Source: Lentisphaeria bacterium
GTDB taxonomy: Bacteria; Verrucomicrobiota; Lentisphaeria; Oligosphaerales; Oligosphaeraceae
Direction: 5' to 3'
DNA: 32,573 bases
NCBI GenBank assembly: GCA_016287975.1
Contig: JAEEXV010000055.1
Location: forward strand, 1 to 32,573
Positions 7,059-16,084 of the stretch are shown one piece after another. Numbering within the stretch: position 1 is the first letter of the stretch; every line of letters begins with the position of its first letter. The notes beneath the pieces are model-generated. The model saw nothing but the letters and a program-made list of their open reading frames with translations. It made no database searches and was not told the DNA's origin. The position numbers and the translations under genes are program-made.

Positions 7059-9854
7059 ATGCGCATGACCATCCTTCGCCTATTCGCTCTCTGCCTCGCC
7101 GCCGCCCTCTGCATGAACGCCGCCACCCTCGCCGATATTGAGGCACTGCGCCTCTTCGACGCCGACTTCACGACGCTCCACCACGCCACCGCCCCCGACG
7201 CCCAGTTCGCCAAGGGCTCCCCGCGCGCCACGATTGTCCAGGAACCGCGCCCGACCTTCGACATCGAGCCCACCGAATCCATCTGCCACGGCCTCAAGGT
7301 CGGCGAGGACTGCGCCTCGCTCCGCTACGAGACCAAGGGCAACCTCGCCCCCGAATCGGGCGCCATCGAAGTCGTCTTCGAGAATCCCGAATGGCTCGCC
7401 GACCAGCTCGGCGTGCACATCCTCGCGCAGTGCCTCTGCCCCCAAAGCACCCTCTACATCTACAAGCACAGCAACGACGGATGCGGCGTCTACTTCGGCA
7501 ACTCCAAGCCCAAATGGAGCTGCTTCCCCCGCGTCTTCCCGAAGGACCTCACGCGACTCGGGCGCCATCACATCGTCTTCAACTATTCTCCCACCGAGAT
7601 CAGCCTCTACTTCGACGGCAAGTTCATCCGCGAATACAAGCCCGCCGGCGCCTTCAGCGGCTGGGGAAAATACATCTTCATCGGCCCCAGCGGAAAATTC
7701 GGGCGCGCACGCCACTCCACCGTCTGCCGCTTCACCACCTACAGCCGCCCGCTGCAGGGGGCCGAAGTGAGACTGCTCACGGCGTCACGCATCCCCACCC
7801 TGAAGCTCGCCGACATCCCCGTCATCGACAAGGAGATCATGCCCCCCAGCCGCCTCCTCACCCAGACCGAACGCCTCGGCCTCGAATCTCTCACGCCCGA
7901 CTGGGTCCCGGCGCCTTTCATCCCCGTCACGCAGAACGGCCCGAAGTTCCAGCTCTGGAACCGCGTCTACGACTTCAGCGGAGACGCGCTCCTCCAGAAC
8001 GTCACCTCCAGCGGGAAACAACTGCTCGACGCCCCCGCCGCCATCGTCGGAACCCTTCGCGGCGCGCCGTTCACCCTGAAGTTCGCCCCCGTCGCAAAGC
8101 TTGACACCGACGGGAAGGGCCGCAAGGTCTTCACCCGCGCCGTCACCGCCCCGAGCGGCGTCACCGGCACCGTCGTCACCACCATCGAATATGACGGCGC
8201 CGTCCGCTTCGACTTCCACCTCAAGGGGCTCGCCGCCGACTTCCTGCAGCTGCGCGTCCCCCTCGCCAAGGACTTCTCGGATTCCGTCCACTACACTGGC
8301 ATCCCGGGCGCCAAGTCCCGCTCCATCGTCGCCCCCGACAACTCCTACTCCTACCTCCTCCCTGCCGACAAGAACGGCGAACTCATCGCACGCCCCTTCT
8401 GCTCCCATTTCTGGCTCGGCTCCTCCCGAGGCGGCATCGAGCTCTACCATAACAGCGACCGCGCCTTCTGGCCCAAGGACCGCGAAGTCTGCTTCGCCGT
8501 CGAACGCGCCCCTGGCAAAAACGCCGAACTCGTCGCCCGCTATGTCCCCGCAGGCACCTCCGTCCCCGCTGGCGGCCTCGACGAGTTCACCGTCGGCCTC
8601 ATCGCCACTCCCGTCCGCCCCATGCCGAAAGGCTGGCGCGCCTGGACCATCTCCGCGCAATACGACTCCTTCGTCGGCGACACGAGGGGAAAACTCCTCG
8701 TCTATTGGCCGGATGGATGGAAGTCGCGCATCTCCCTCGACCCCGACCCCGAGCGCGCACGCGACAAGACCGTCACGCCGAAGACCGTCGCCGCCGACCA
8801 CGCCACTGGACGGAAAGTCATCCCGTATTGGAACCACCGCCATGTCGGCATCCGCCTCAACAACGTCGTCAGCCCCGACACCGACTACCTGCGGGCGAAC
8901 TTCCAGCCCCATCCCGCGCGCCCCGACTCCGGCGGCGCCAGGGAATACGTCACCGTCCACTCCGCCACTGGATACACCGACTACCTGATGCGCTGCGTCG
9001 CCGCCTGGGGCCGCGTCTTCGGCCCCGTCGACGGCGTCTACATCGACGAGATGGAGAACATCCCCAATGACGACGCGCGCACCGGCGGCGGCTACGACAT
9101 GCCTGACGGCAAGCGCCGCGCCACCTACTCCACCCTCACCGACCGCGACATGTACAAGCGCCTCGACGCCGTCGTGCGCACGCAGAACGGCGGGGTCCCC
9201 CCCTCCTCCATCGCGCACGCCTCAGGCACGATGATGATGGAACTGCTCTCCCATTTCCCCGTCGTGCTCACTGGCGAGCACCTCTACTCCGGATACTTTC
9301 CGAAGCGCAAGGACCTGCTCCCGCCCGAAAACGACCGCCTCTACTACTACAGCTACTCCCTCCCCATGGACCGCGTGCGCACTGAGTTCTACCACCAGCC
9401 CTGGGGCGTTGTCCTGGCCTTCCTGCCCTGCCTCAAGAACCAGCGCGACATCATGGAACTCCCCGTCCCCACCCGCGATCTGCTGAGCCGCATCATGCAC
9501 GCCGACATGCTCTACTGGCCCCTGTGGTGCAACAAGCAGGAGTTCTACAAGGTCGAGCGCTGGCGCCGCGAATTCGACATCGGAAACGACGCCGTAGAGT
9601 TCATCCCCTACTGGGAGAACCAGACCATCACCGCCGCCGCACCTGACGCCTGCATCAGCTTCTACAAGAAGAACCGCGAATACCTCGTCATCGTCAGCAA
9701 CCTCGGCCGCAACCCCGCCACCTTCCAGGTGACGCTCCCCGCAGGCGTCATCGCCGCCCGCAACGCCGAGACCGACGCCGCCATCCCCCTCGTGGACGGC
9801 AAAATCACCGTCTCCATCCCCCGCAACGACTTCATCCCCATCCGCCTCTTCTGA
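7059..9854 (+). CDS. Secreted LamG/GH123-like (DUF6067-type) candidate glycosidase
   Basis: 931 residues. A signal peptide (MRMTILRLFALCLAAALCMNA) is followed at about 70-245 by a ConA/LamG-like beta-sandwich with LYFDGKFIRE and YSRPLQGAEV. A central beta-rich domain precedes a TIM-barrel-like region. Within the barrel, GVYIDEMENIP places D663-E664, an Asp-Glu pair like that used by GH123 and related substrate-assisted hexosaminidases. The C-terminus is a short beta domain ending NDFIPIRLF. I infer an exported glycoside hydrolase acting on a host or plant glycan. The family (GH123/DUF6067-like) is a judgement from architecture, and the substrate is not predictable. It follows the pseudopilin gene by 13 nt and precedes a DUF4434-like barrel protein by about 80 nt. 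Confidence 0.7.
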   Translation: MRMTILRLFALCLAAALCMNAATLADIEALRLFDADFTTLHHATAPDAQFAKGSPRATIVQEPRPTFDIEPTESICHGLKVGEDCASLRYETKGNLAPESGAIEVVFENPEWLADQLGVHILAQCLCPQSTLYIYKHSNDGCGVYFGNSKPKWSCFPRVFPKDLTRLGRHHIVFNYSPTEISLYFDGKFIREYKPAGAFSGWGKYIFIGPSGKFGRARHSTVCRFTTYSRPLQGAEVRLLTASRIPTLKLADIPVIDKEIMPPSRLLTQTERLGLESLTPDWVPAPFIPVTQNGPKFQLWNRVYDFSGDALLQNVTSSGKQLLDAPAAIVGTLRGAPFTLKFAPVAKLDTDGKGRKVFTRAVTAPSGVTGTVVTTIEYDGAVRFDFHLKGLAADFLQLRVPLAKDFSDSVHYTGIPGAKSRSIVAPDNSYSYLLPADKNGELIARPFCSHFWLGSSRGGIELYHNSDRAFWPKDREVCFAVERAPGKNAELVARYVPAGTSVPAGGLDEFTVGLIATPVRPMPKGWRAWTISAQYDSFVGDTRGKLLVYWPDGWKSRISLDPDPERARDKTVTPKTVAADHATGRKVIPYWNHRHVGIRLNNVVSPDTDYLRANFQPHPARPDSGGAREYVTVHSATGYTDYLMRCVAAWGRVFGPVDGVYIDEMENIPNDDARTGGGYDMPDGKRRATYSTLTDRDMYKRLDAVVRTQNGGVPPSSIAHASGTMMMELLSHFPVVLTGEHLYSGYFPKRKDLLPPENDRLYYYSYSLPMDRVRTEFYHQPWGVVLAFLPCLKNQRDIMELPVPTRDLLSRIMHADMLYWPLWCNKQEFYKVERWRREFDIGNDAVEFIPYWENQTITAAAPDACISFYKKNREYLVIVSNLGRNPATFQVTLPAGVIAARNAETDAAIPLVDGKITVSIPRNDFIPIRLF

Positions 9855-9910
9855 CCCGAATCGCCAGGCGCATCCTCCATCCCGCCCCGCTCGCCCCGCG
9901 TCTGTTCCGC

Positions 9911-9932
9911 GCCGACGGCGCAAGCCGCCGGC
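9911..9932. repeat. Palindrome just ahead of the DUF4434-like gene
   Basis: GCCGACGGC (9911-9919) and GCCGCCGGC (9924-9932) form a 9-bp stem with one mismatch around GCAA, ending 5 nt before the proposed ATG. No Shine-Dalgarno is visible, so the hairpin could limit translation or mark a REP-like element. It shares a GCCGNCGGC core with palindromes at 13-33 and 12016-12046. Confidence 0.45.
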
Positions 9933-9937
9933 CTTTG

Positions 9938-11008
9938 ATGCCCATGCCCGTCAACTGGAAAATCATCCCCGTCGAAGACTTCCGCATCTTCACCGCCTCC
10001 GACGACATCCACGAATCCACCAACCGCATCTGGGCGGAGCGCAATGCCGCCAACGCGCAATGGGCTGCGGAGCACCCCGTCGCGCGGCCGCCGATGCGCA
10101 TCACGGGCACCTTCATCTACGCGCAGCCCCCGAACTACCGCGGCACCCCCCTGCTCCATGCCACCCCCGAGGAGTGGCACCGCCGACTCGCAGGCGTCAA
10201 ATCCTGCGGCGCCGACACCGTCATCTTCCAGGCCGCCCTCTGGAACGAACTGGAGACCTGCTACTATCCCAGCCGCCATTTCGCCTCCTACCGCTGCTTC
10301 GATTCCCTGGGCAAGATCCTCGACGCCGCAGGCGACCTGGGCCTGCGCGTCTTCCTCGGCGGCTACGGCTCCGTCACAGGCTGGAACATGGGCCGCGACG
10401 CCGCCCTCGTCCAGCGCGAAAAGGACGCCCATTTCGCCTGCCTCGATGAACTCTTCGACCTCTACGGCGGACGCTTCGACGGCATCTACTTCGCCCCCGA
10501 GACCGCCTACAGGGGCGAACGCGACCGCGACGCCGAACTCTCCCTCAACGCCATCTACCGCGCCTTCTGCCGACGCCTCAAGGCAAACGCCCCCGCCTGC
10601 CAGATCCTCATGTGCCCTGGCACCAAATACTATCCTGGAAAACTCCAGGAAATGGAGGATTCCTGGAACACCATCCTCGACAACGTCGCCCTCGACATCC
10701 TCGCCCCGCAGGATTCCATCGGCTGCGGCGGAACCACCCTCGCCACCCTCCACCTCACCTATCCCGTCTGGAAACACCTCACCGACCACCTCGGCATCCG
10801 CTTCTGGAGCAACATCGAACTATTCGAGAGCATCGACTGCACCCAGGTCGACACCGCCATCCCCGCCACCCCGCAGCGCGTCGCCGCCCAGATCGCCGCC
10901 GCCGCACCCTATGCCGAAAAACTCATCTCCTGGGAAATGCTCCACTATACCGACGACGCCACCGGCCCACGCGCCACCGCCCTGCGCAGATTCCTCCAGA
11001 ACACCTGA
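9938..11008 (+). CDS. DUF4434-like TIM-barrel protein, candidate glycoside hydrolase
   Basis: About 356 residues from ATG 9938 (ATG 9944 is an alternative). Features that suggest DUF4434 and related hypothetical glycosidases: MRITGTFIYAQPP near the start of the barrel, GADTVIFQAALWNELETCYYPS, LGLRVFLGGYGS, a strand-end DGIYFAPET with acidic residues, a bulky CPGTKYYPGK segment, and SWEMLHY near the C-terminus. No signal peptide is seen, so it may act in the cytoplasm, unlike the upstream GH123-like enzyme. It lies on the same strand about 80 nt after that gene, so co-transcription is likely. The fold is fairly sure; activity and substrate are unknown. Confidence 0.65.
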   Translation: MPMPVNWKIIPVEDFRIFTASDDIHESTNRIWAERNAANAQWAAEHPVARPPMRITGTFIYAQPPNYRGTPLLHATPEEWHRRLAGVKSCGADTVIFQAALWNELETCYYPSRHFASYRCFDSLGKILDAAGDLGLRVFLGGYGSVTGWNMGRDAALVQREKDAHFACLDELFDLYGGRFDGIYFAPETAYRGERDRDAELSLNAIYRAFCRRLKANAPACQILMCPGTKYYPGKLQEMEDSWNTILDNVALDILAPQDSIGCGGTTLATLHLTYPVWKHLTDHLGIRFWSNIELFESIDCTQVDTAIPATPQRVAAQIAAAAPYAEKLISWEMLHYTDDATGPRATALRRFLQNT

Positions 11009-11312
11009 CGGCGGTCCCCCTTTCCTCACGCCCTGCCGTCGTCATCTCTTCAAACTGCCTCCTTCTTATGCGATCGCGGTTCCCCAAGGGCAGGTTGTGG
11101 AGATTTGGACGAAGTCACGAGGTCGCCCACCGCACCATCCCCCACCTGCCCCGCACGGCCGGAGCGGTCGAATATGTGGGCTGCGCCTCGCCCTTGTCTT
11201 TTCCGCAGCTTGGTCGGTCCAGTGACTTCTGTGGCGGCGACAGCCCCCCGAATCCCGACTATATTATCGCCATATCTTCCCCCATCCCACCAACCGAAAA
11301 GGAGGCCATACC
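11009..11312. other. Intergenic region upstream of the BI-1-like gene
   Basis: No gene is supported. GGGCAGGT (11088-11095) is complementary to ACCTGCCC (11144-11151), giving an 8-bp stem with a long loop. The run GGTTCCCCAAGGGCAGGT (11078-11095) resembles part of the repeats at 26069 and 27434. An AT-rich patch at 11259-11277 probably contains the promoter of the next gene. Confidence 0.5.
11259..11267 (+). promoter_or_regulatory. AT-rich -10-like element for the BI-1-like gene
   Basis: CTATATTAT in an otherwise GC-rich spacer, about 45 nt before ATG 11313. No clear -35 box is seen, so this is a weak prediction. Confidence 0.35.
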
Positions 11313-12008
11313 ATGAATCCCTATCAGCCGCAGGAATCCTACCCCGCCTATGAAAACGCCCAGTCCCAGGGGCTGCTTCAGGTCAGTTTCATCAACAAGG
11401 TCTACGGCGCCATGACCCTCGCCCTCGCGATCACCGCAGGCGTCGCGCACTACACCTACATCAATGCCAGCATCGAGACCCTCGCCAACATCTACACGCC
11501 CTGCATCATCGCCGAGCTCGTCCTCGTCTTCCTGCTCTCCTTCGCCGCGTTGAAACTCCCCGTCTTCATCGCCGCCATCGCCTTCCTCGGCTACTCCGTC
11601 CTCAACGGCATCACCCTCTCCGCCATCTTCCACGTCTACAAGATGGGCTCCATCGCGATCGCCTTCTTCAGCACCGCAGGCACCTTCGGCGCCATGACCA
11701 TCTACGGCGCCACCACCAAGCGCGACCTCACTGGCATCGGAAACCTCTGCTTCATGGGCCTCATCGGCGTCATCATCGCATCCCTCCTCAACTTCTTCTT
11801 CAAGTCCACTGGTCTCGAATACCTCCTCTCCTATCTCACCCTCGCCATCTTCATCGGACTCACCGCCTACGACACCCAGAAAATCAAGCAGATCGGCGAA
11901 AGCGGCATCAACCACAGCGGCCTCGCCATCGTCGCCGCCCTCAGCCTCTATCTCGACTTCATCAATATGTTCCTCACCATCCTCCGACTCTTCGGACGGC
12001 GGAAATAA
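11313..12008 (+). CDS. Bax inhibitor-1/YccA family membrane protein
   Basis: 231 residues with a short polar N-terminus (about 25 residues) and about seven hydrophobic helices. The family signatures are visible: FINKVYGAMTLALAITAG in the first helix, NGITLSAIFHVY, and the late AYDTQKIKQIGESG loop before the last helix. Members of UPF0005/BI-1 are inner-membrane proteins linked to calcium leak or to quality control via FtsH; which applies here is unknown. Start chosen from AGGAGG about 8 nt ahead of ATG 11313. A single-gene unit, convergent with the Deg protease gene. Confidence 0.93.
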   Translation: MNPYQPQESYPAYENAQSQGLLQVSFINKVYGAMTLALAITAGVAHYTYINASIETLANIYTPCIIAELVLVFLLSFAALKLPVFIAAIAFLGYSVLNGITLSAIFHVYKMGSIAIAFFSTAGTFGAMTIYGATTKRDLTGIGNLCFMGLIGVIIASLLNFFFKSTGLEYLLSYLTLAIFIGLTAYDTQKIKQIGESGINHSGLAIVAALSLYLDFINMFLTILRLFGRRK

Positions 12009-12015
12009 GCGCCAT

Positions 12016-12046
12016 GCCGCCGGCGGGCGAACATGCGCCTGGCGGC
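12016..12046. terminator. Hairpin between convergent BI-1-like and protease genes
   Basis: GCCGCCGGCG (12016-12025) pairs with CGCC-T-GGCGGC (12036-12046): ten base pairs with one bulged T. Its place in a 62-nt gap between two convergent stops suggests a bidirectional terminator, though no T-tract is adjacent. Confidence 0.5.
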
Positions 12047-12070
12047 CTTGGGAAAGGAGGGAGCAAATAT

Positions 12071-13534
12071 CTATTGCAGGGACTTGCTCCTGTCCGCTGG
12101 GACGCGGTAGCGCTTGAGGATCTGCGGAGTCTGCTGCAGCATTTTCTTCCGATTCAGCGTGGCTGGAGTATCCTGGTCGCCGAAGCAGAAGGTAATGAAG
12201 TCATCCTGGCAGTTTTCGATCATGGAAATCAGTTCGCGCAGATTGCGGACTGGCTTGCCGTTGACCTTGGTCAGGATCTCGGAGCGGAAGCCCTGGTATC
12301 CCTGGTTCAGGCGGTCGGCCAGCACCGTGGAAAGCACGATGACCTCCTCGTCTGGATGCTTCTTTTCCTGGAACATCCGTCGGCTTAGTTCCTCGGGCGG
12401 CGTCCGCTTGCCCCACTCGTCGAGAAAACTATAGGAGAGCGTGGTGAAGACAAAGCCGCCCGCGATGTAGTAGTCAGGCAGTTTGTCGTAAAGATAGCGA
12501 TGGCACTGGTATTCGATTTTGCGAACGGGGAGTTCCACCATGATTTCCTTGCCCTGCCGTAGAATGGTGAACTTCACGGTCTCCCCGATCTGCTTTTGGT
12601 GAACCAGCGTCACAAACGAGCGCGCCTCCCCGGATTTGAGGCGAATGTTGCCGTTGTTGGCGACTTTCACCCCGTCGACGGCCATCAGGACATCATCCAG
12701 ATGCAGCAGTTCACGGTTGATGGCATTGACATAGACGACGCGAACCCCCGTCTGCCCCTTCTTCATCTTCAGGAAGTCCCTGGCATCCTCATTGTCAAGG
12801 GAGCCATACCGAAAGCCGATCAGCCCGAAGCCATCGGCCTTTCCGTCCTCGATGTCCTTCAGGAAATGGCGGATGATCTCGGTCGGGATCATATATCCGA
12901 GGCCTTCGCCGTTGTCATTGCCCTGAAAGGCGATGCCGACCACTCGCCCGCGGCAGACCACAGGCCCGCCGCTGTTGCCAGGATTGATCGCGGCGTCCAA
13001 TTGCGCCGCCAGCAGATAATACCACGAATGGACGTAGGGATGGATCTCAATGCGCGAGATGATCCCCTGCGTGATTGAAAGGCCGTCACCGCCAATCGGA
13101 AAGCCTGCCACCGAGACCTGCGTCTGCGTCGGCGGCGTCTCGCCGATCTCGAAAGGCCGTATGTCGTTGAAGAACGATTTGTCCTTCACCTCCAGCAACG
13201 CCAGGTCGCAGTCATGGTCTATCGCCTTGACCGTTGCCTCGTAGATGTCGTCGGAACTCTGCTTGGCGACGGTGATGTAGGTGGCATAGACCAAATTGTG
13301 GGCGTTGGTCAAGATGCGGTTGCCAGAAATGACGACGCCAGAGCCTGACGAGCCATCCTGCCCTCGATCAGCCCAGGGAATGAAGTAGTTCGGCACGTAG
13401 GAACGCGTGTTGATTTTCACCACGGCGTTCAGTGGATCCACGCCTCCTGCCGGGGGGAAGGCATTGGGGTCGGCCGCTGTCAGTGCGCATGCGATGCCAA
13501 CGGACATCAGAAGGACTATCGTGTGTTTCATCAT
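12071..13534 (-). CDS. Exported Deg/HtrA-type serine protease with PDZ domain(s)
   Basis: 487 residues. A signal peptide (TIVLLMSVGIACALTA) precedes a trypsin-like domain with the full triad: H79 in LTNAHNL, D110 in DCDLALL, and S188 in INPGNSGGPV. A PDZ-like segment follows at about 235-330 (GVRVVYVN, LHLDDVLMAVDGVKV), and a second may lie around 400-460 (EILTKVNGKPVRNLREL). HtrA/Deg proteases degrade or refold damaged exported proteins; the layout resembles plant Deg9-type and bacterial Do-like enzymes. ATG 13534 has AGGAG with 9-nt spacing, and a second ATG follows at once. It starts 3 nt after the stop of the exported Sel1-repeat gene, with the ribosome site inside that gene's end, so the two are surely co-translated. 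Confidence 0.9.
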   Translation of the reverse strand: MMKHTIVLLMSVGIACALTAADPNAFPPAGGVDPLNAVVKINTRSYVPNYFIPWADRGQDGSSGSGVVISGNRILTNAHNLVYATYITVAKQSSDDIYEATVKAIDHDCDLALLEVKDKSFFNDIRPFEIGETPPTQTQVSVAGFPIGGDGLSITQGIISRIEIHPYVHSWYYLLAAQLDAAINPGNSGGPVVCRGRVVGIAFQGNDNGEGLGYMIPTEIIRHFLKDIEDGKADGFGLIGFRYGSLDNEDARDFLKMKKGQTGVRVVYVNAINRELLHLDDVLMAVDGVKVANNGNIRLKSGEARSFVTLVHQKQIGETVKFTILRQGKEIMVELPVRKIEYQCHRYLYDKLPDYYIAGGFVFTTLSYSFLDEWGKRTPPEELSRRMFQEKKHPDEEVIVLSTVLADRLNQGYQGFRSEILTKVNGKPVRNLRELISMIENCQDDFITFCFGDQDTPATLNRKKMLQQTPQILKRYRVPADRSKSLQ

Positions 13535-13537
13535 GAG

Positions 13538-15760
13538 TCATTTCTCCTGCTGTTCTTCTTTTCTTTGGATCTCTTCAAGTTTTTCCTGGCAGCCTTTCAC
13601 ACCATGCTTGGCGCCGAGTTTGAAGAATTCCACCGCGCTGGGCAAATCCTTTCGGACGCCGTCAGAGCCGTTTGCCAGCAATTCGCCAAGCACCTGGCAA
13701 TACTGCCAGTTCTGGTGCTGGATTTCCTGCGTGAAAAGATCCACCGCGAAATCCGAGTCACGCCGCACTCCGACGCCGTACAGATATATGTATCCCAGTT
13801 CGGCATGCAAACCGTGCCTGGGGCAGTCGTCCATGACCGCTCGCATCAGGAACGTGGTAAAGGTTCTTATGTCGCCCGTATCCTGGAGTTTCTGCGCAAA
13901 CAAGGATTCGGCGACGGGGTCGTGCCGCGCGGCGGCCTGCGCCACCATCTTGTCCAGTTCCCTGGCTTCGCAAGGCAGTTTTTGCTTGGGATAGAAGGCG
14001 AGAGCTACAATGGAATTGCAATCCCCGTTTCGGGCGTTTTTCAGATGCAGTTCGCCAGCTTTCTGGTAGTCCCCCTTGCGTTCATACAAAAAAGCCAGAT
14101 TGAACGACGCCATCCCATACCCCTTGTCGGCCTGCCGCAGGAGGCATTCGCGATATGCGTCTTCCCCTAAAACATCCTTGAATATGAAGTCGCACAGCCG
14201 TCGGGCGGCGTATTCATTGCCCTTGGCGGCAGCCATCCTGAAATGCTCCGCCGATTTCTTCAGATCCTTTTGCGGCCCGTCATCCGAGTAAAGTTTTCCC
14301 AGAGTGTTCATGGCGTCCACATTGCCATGCGAGGCGGAGAGCTCCATCAGTCTAATACCTTCTTCGGCATCCTTCTTGCCGTCTCCAAAGAGCAGACTGA
14401 TGATGCCCTTGGCCAGTTCCATGTCACTGTCTGTCGGGGTCATGCCGTGCAGCTCCTGGATGAAAGGCATTCCAGACATCTTCTCAAAAGCCGTTTCGTC
14501 TGGACCGAAGAACAACGCCAGCGTCATCAGCGCGTAGGACCGCGACAAATCAGGGGGAAAGCTGGCGTAGAACTGCTTCCTGGAATCATCATTATATCGG
14601 ACCAGGTATTTCACGCCGAGTTCCCGTAGTGCGCGCGGATAATACTCGGCGGCGGCTTTCGCATACCACTCCATCGCCTTTTCGTAATCCACAGCCACGC
14701 CCTCCCCGATTCGGTGCATGATGCCAAGTTCGCACATTGCGGCGAGGTTACCGTCCTTGACCGCCTCCAGATAGAACTGCCGCGCCTTGTCGAACTGCTT
14801 CTGATTTGCCAGGAAGGTGCCTGCCTGCACCAGGAATCTCCTGCTGCCGCTTTCCGTCGCCAGCAGGGCATACTTGCCGCGCGCGTTGGCGTCTGGATGG
14901 ATGAGCGCCATCTGTTCCCGCGCGTCGGCGTGCCCCGCGTCCGCCGCCTGCTGAAGAAACAGCACCGCCTCGCGGCGTTGTTTTCGGAAAAGATATTCCA
15001 TGCCAGTCCGATAGCAGTATTCCGCGAAAAAAGTCCAATCCTTCGTCAGCGCCCCATAACGCTCTGCATAGTCAATGGCCCGATTGCGGTCCACTTGAAC
15101 CAATGTCCCGTTGTCAAATCGGGCCGCGAGTTCCAGAATCGCCGCGAGATGATCGTCGTCTGCCGCCGCCGTCAGCCACTTTATGGCGTCCTGGGGCGTT
15201 TTCCCAGCCAACAACAGCAGCGCGATTTGGAATGCGCTCTCCGCCTTAACATGGTCCGCATCAAACGAGACACGGAAATGCTCCATCGCCTTCTTGGCAT
15301 TTCCGAAATCCAGGATGCGCGGAGCGCCAGGATCCACTTTGAACTTCCCTGCATACAGGACGCCGAGATTGAACTCCGCCAGCGGGCACCCCGCCTTGGC
15401 CGCCTCCAGCAGATATTTCTCTGCTTTCATCAAATCCTGCTTGACCCCGAATCCAGTGCGATAGCAGATCCCCAGGCCGTTCAGTCCATAGGGCTGCCCG
15501 AATGCCGCGGCCTTGCGGAAATACAGCGCGCCCAAAGCCAGGTCCTTCTTGGTTCCCTTCCCATTGAAGTAGCTTCTGCCGAGATACGCCAGCGCATCCG
15601 CGTCGTCGCTGTCCTTGTACTTCAGGAAGAGCTGAAAGGCCTCCTCGGCCTTGCCGTTCTCCCACATTTCAATTGCCTGACGGACTTCCGGGGTGGCCGC
15701 GAACGCCGCAATGCCCAGAAACATGGACAGGATGAAAACGAGATTCAAGTTTCTTTTCAT
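13538..15760 (-). CDS. Exported Sel1-like repeat protein
   Basis: 740 residues. ATG 15760 gives a clean signal peptide (MKRNLNLVFILSMFLGIAAFAA), then Sel1/TPR repeats along nearly the whole length, for example YLGRSYFNGKGTKKDLALGA and LGICYRTGFGVKQDLMKAEKYL. The middle is more divergent. The C-terminus (KRKEEQQEK region) is charged. A periplasmic scaffold or adaptor is likely. Its gene is followed after 3 nt by the Deg-type protease, so I infer that it feeds or regulates that protease. The start was chosen for the signal peptide: on the minus strand no Shine-Dalgarno precedes it, and the frame extends upstream to 15853. TATAAT at 15821-15826 (minus strand) supports transcription starting between the two. 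Confidence 0.9.
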   Translation of the reverse strand: MKRNLNLVFILSMFLGIAAFAATPEVRQAIEMWENGKAEEAFQLFLKYKDSDDADALAYLGRSYFNGKGTKKDLALGALYFRKAAAFGQPYGLNGLGICYRTGFGVKQDLMKAEKYLLEAAKAGCPLAEFNLGVLYAGKFKVDPGAPRILDFGNAKKAMEHFRVSFDADHVKAESAFQIALLLLAGKTPQDAIKWLTAAADDDHLAAILELAARFDNGTLVQVDRNRAIDYAERYGALTKDWTFFAEYCYRTGMEYLFRKQRREAVLFLQQAADAGHADAREQMALIHPDANARGKYALLATESGSRRFLVQAGTFLANQKQFDKARQFYLEAVKDGNLAAMCELGIMHRIGEGVAVDYEKAMEWYAKAAAEYYPRALRELGVKYLVRYNDDSRKQFYASFPPDLSRSYALMTLALFFGPDETAFEKMSGMPFIQELHGMTPTDSDMELAKGIISLLFGDGKKDAEEGIRLMELSASHGNVDAMNTLGKLYSDDGPQKDLKKSAEHFRMAAAKGNEYAARRLCDFIFKDVLGEDAYRECLLRQADKGYGMASFNLAFLYERKGDYQKAGELHLKNARNGDCNSIVALAFYPKQKLPCEARELDKMVAQAAARHDPVAESLFAQKLQDTGDIRTFTTFLMRAVMDDCPRHGLHAELGYIYLYGVGVRRDSDFAVDLFTQEIQHQNWQYCQVLGELLANGSDGVRKDLPSAVEFFKLGAKHGVKGCQEKLEEIQRKEEQQEK

Positions 15761-15820
15761 CGGAGGAATTTGTTGTGTTGTGTTGGCGTTTTCTGATGGG
15801 AGGCTCCTATGCGCTGACGG

Positions 15821-15826
15821 ATTATA
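15821..15826 (-). promoter_or_regulatory. Predicted -10 box for the exported Sel1-Deg operon
   Basis: A perfect TATAAT on the minus strand about 60 nt ahead of ATG 15760. TTCCCA lies 16 bases further upstream and is a poor -35 match. Confidence 0.5.
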
Positions 15827-16084
15827 CCCTGCCCCCCAGAACTGGGAATGCATGCTCGTCTAAACATGATTACCCTGTAACAGGCGAAATCTTACACAAA
15901 ACTTGAACATTTCCTCTTTTTTGCCGTTCGCTCCAGGTCGGCAACTGTTCCTTGTGAAGCAGATGCGCCAACATGACGACATGGCGCACATGGCGATATG
16001 GCGCTGGAATCGCCCCCTATGGAGAAGCGAGCCTCCCACAGATATGCAGGCCTGGGGAAAAGCCCCGTTGCACGGGCATTCGGG
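15827..16084. other. Intergenic region between the Sel1-Deg and GH95 operons
   Basis: No gene is supported. It contains GGCGAAATCTTAC at 15883-15895 (a motif seen at three other sites), a 6-bp palindrome GCGCCA/TGGCGC near 15965-15987 within a run of ATGGCG repeats, and a weak GGGG/CCCC hairpin near 16053 that could help end the minus-strand GH95 operon. Confidence 0.5.

Noticed and set aside
7785..10789. Long minus-strand open frames (477 and 375 codons) opposite the GH123-like and DUF4434-like genes
   Set aside because: Low-complexity Gly/Asp/Val sequence, no ribosome sites or motifs; explained by codon bias of the sense genes.
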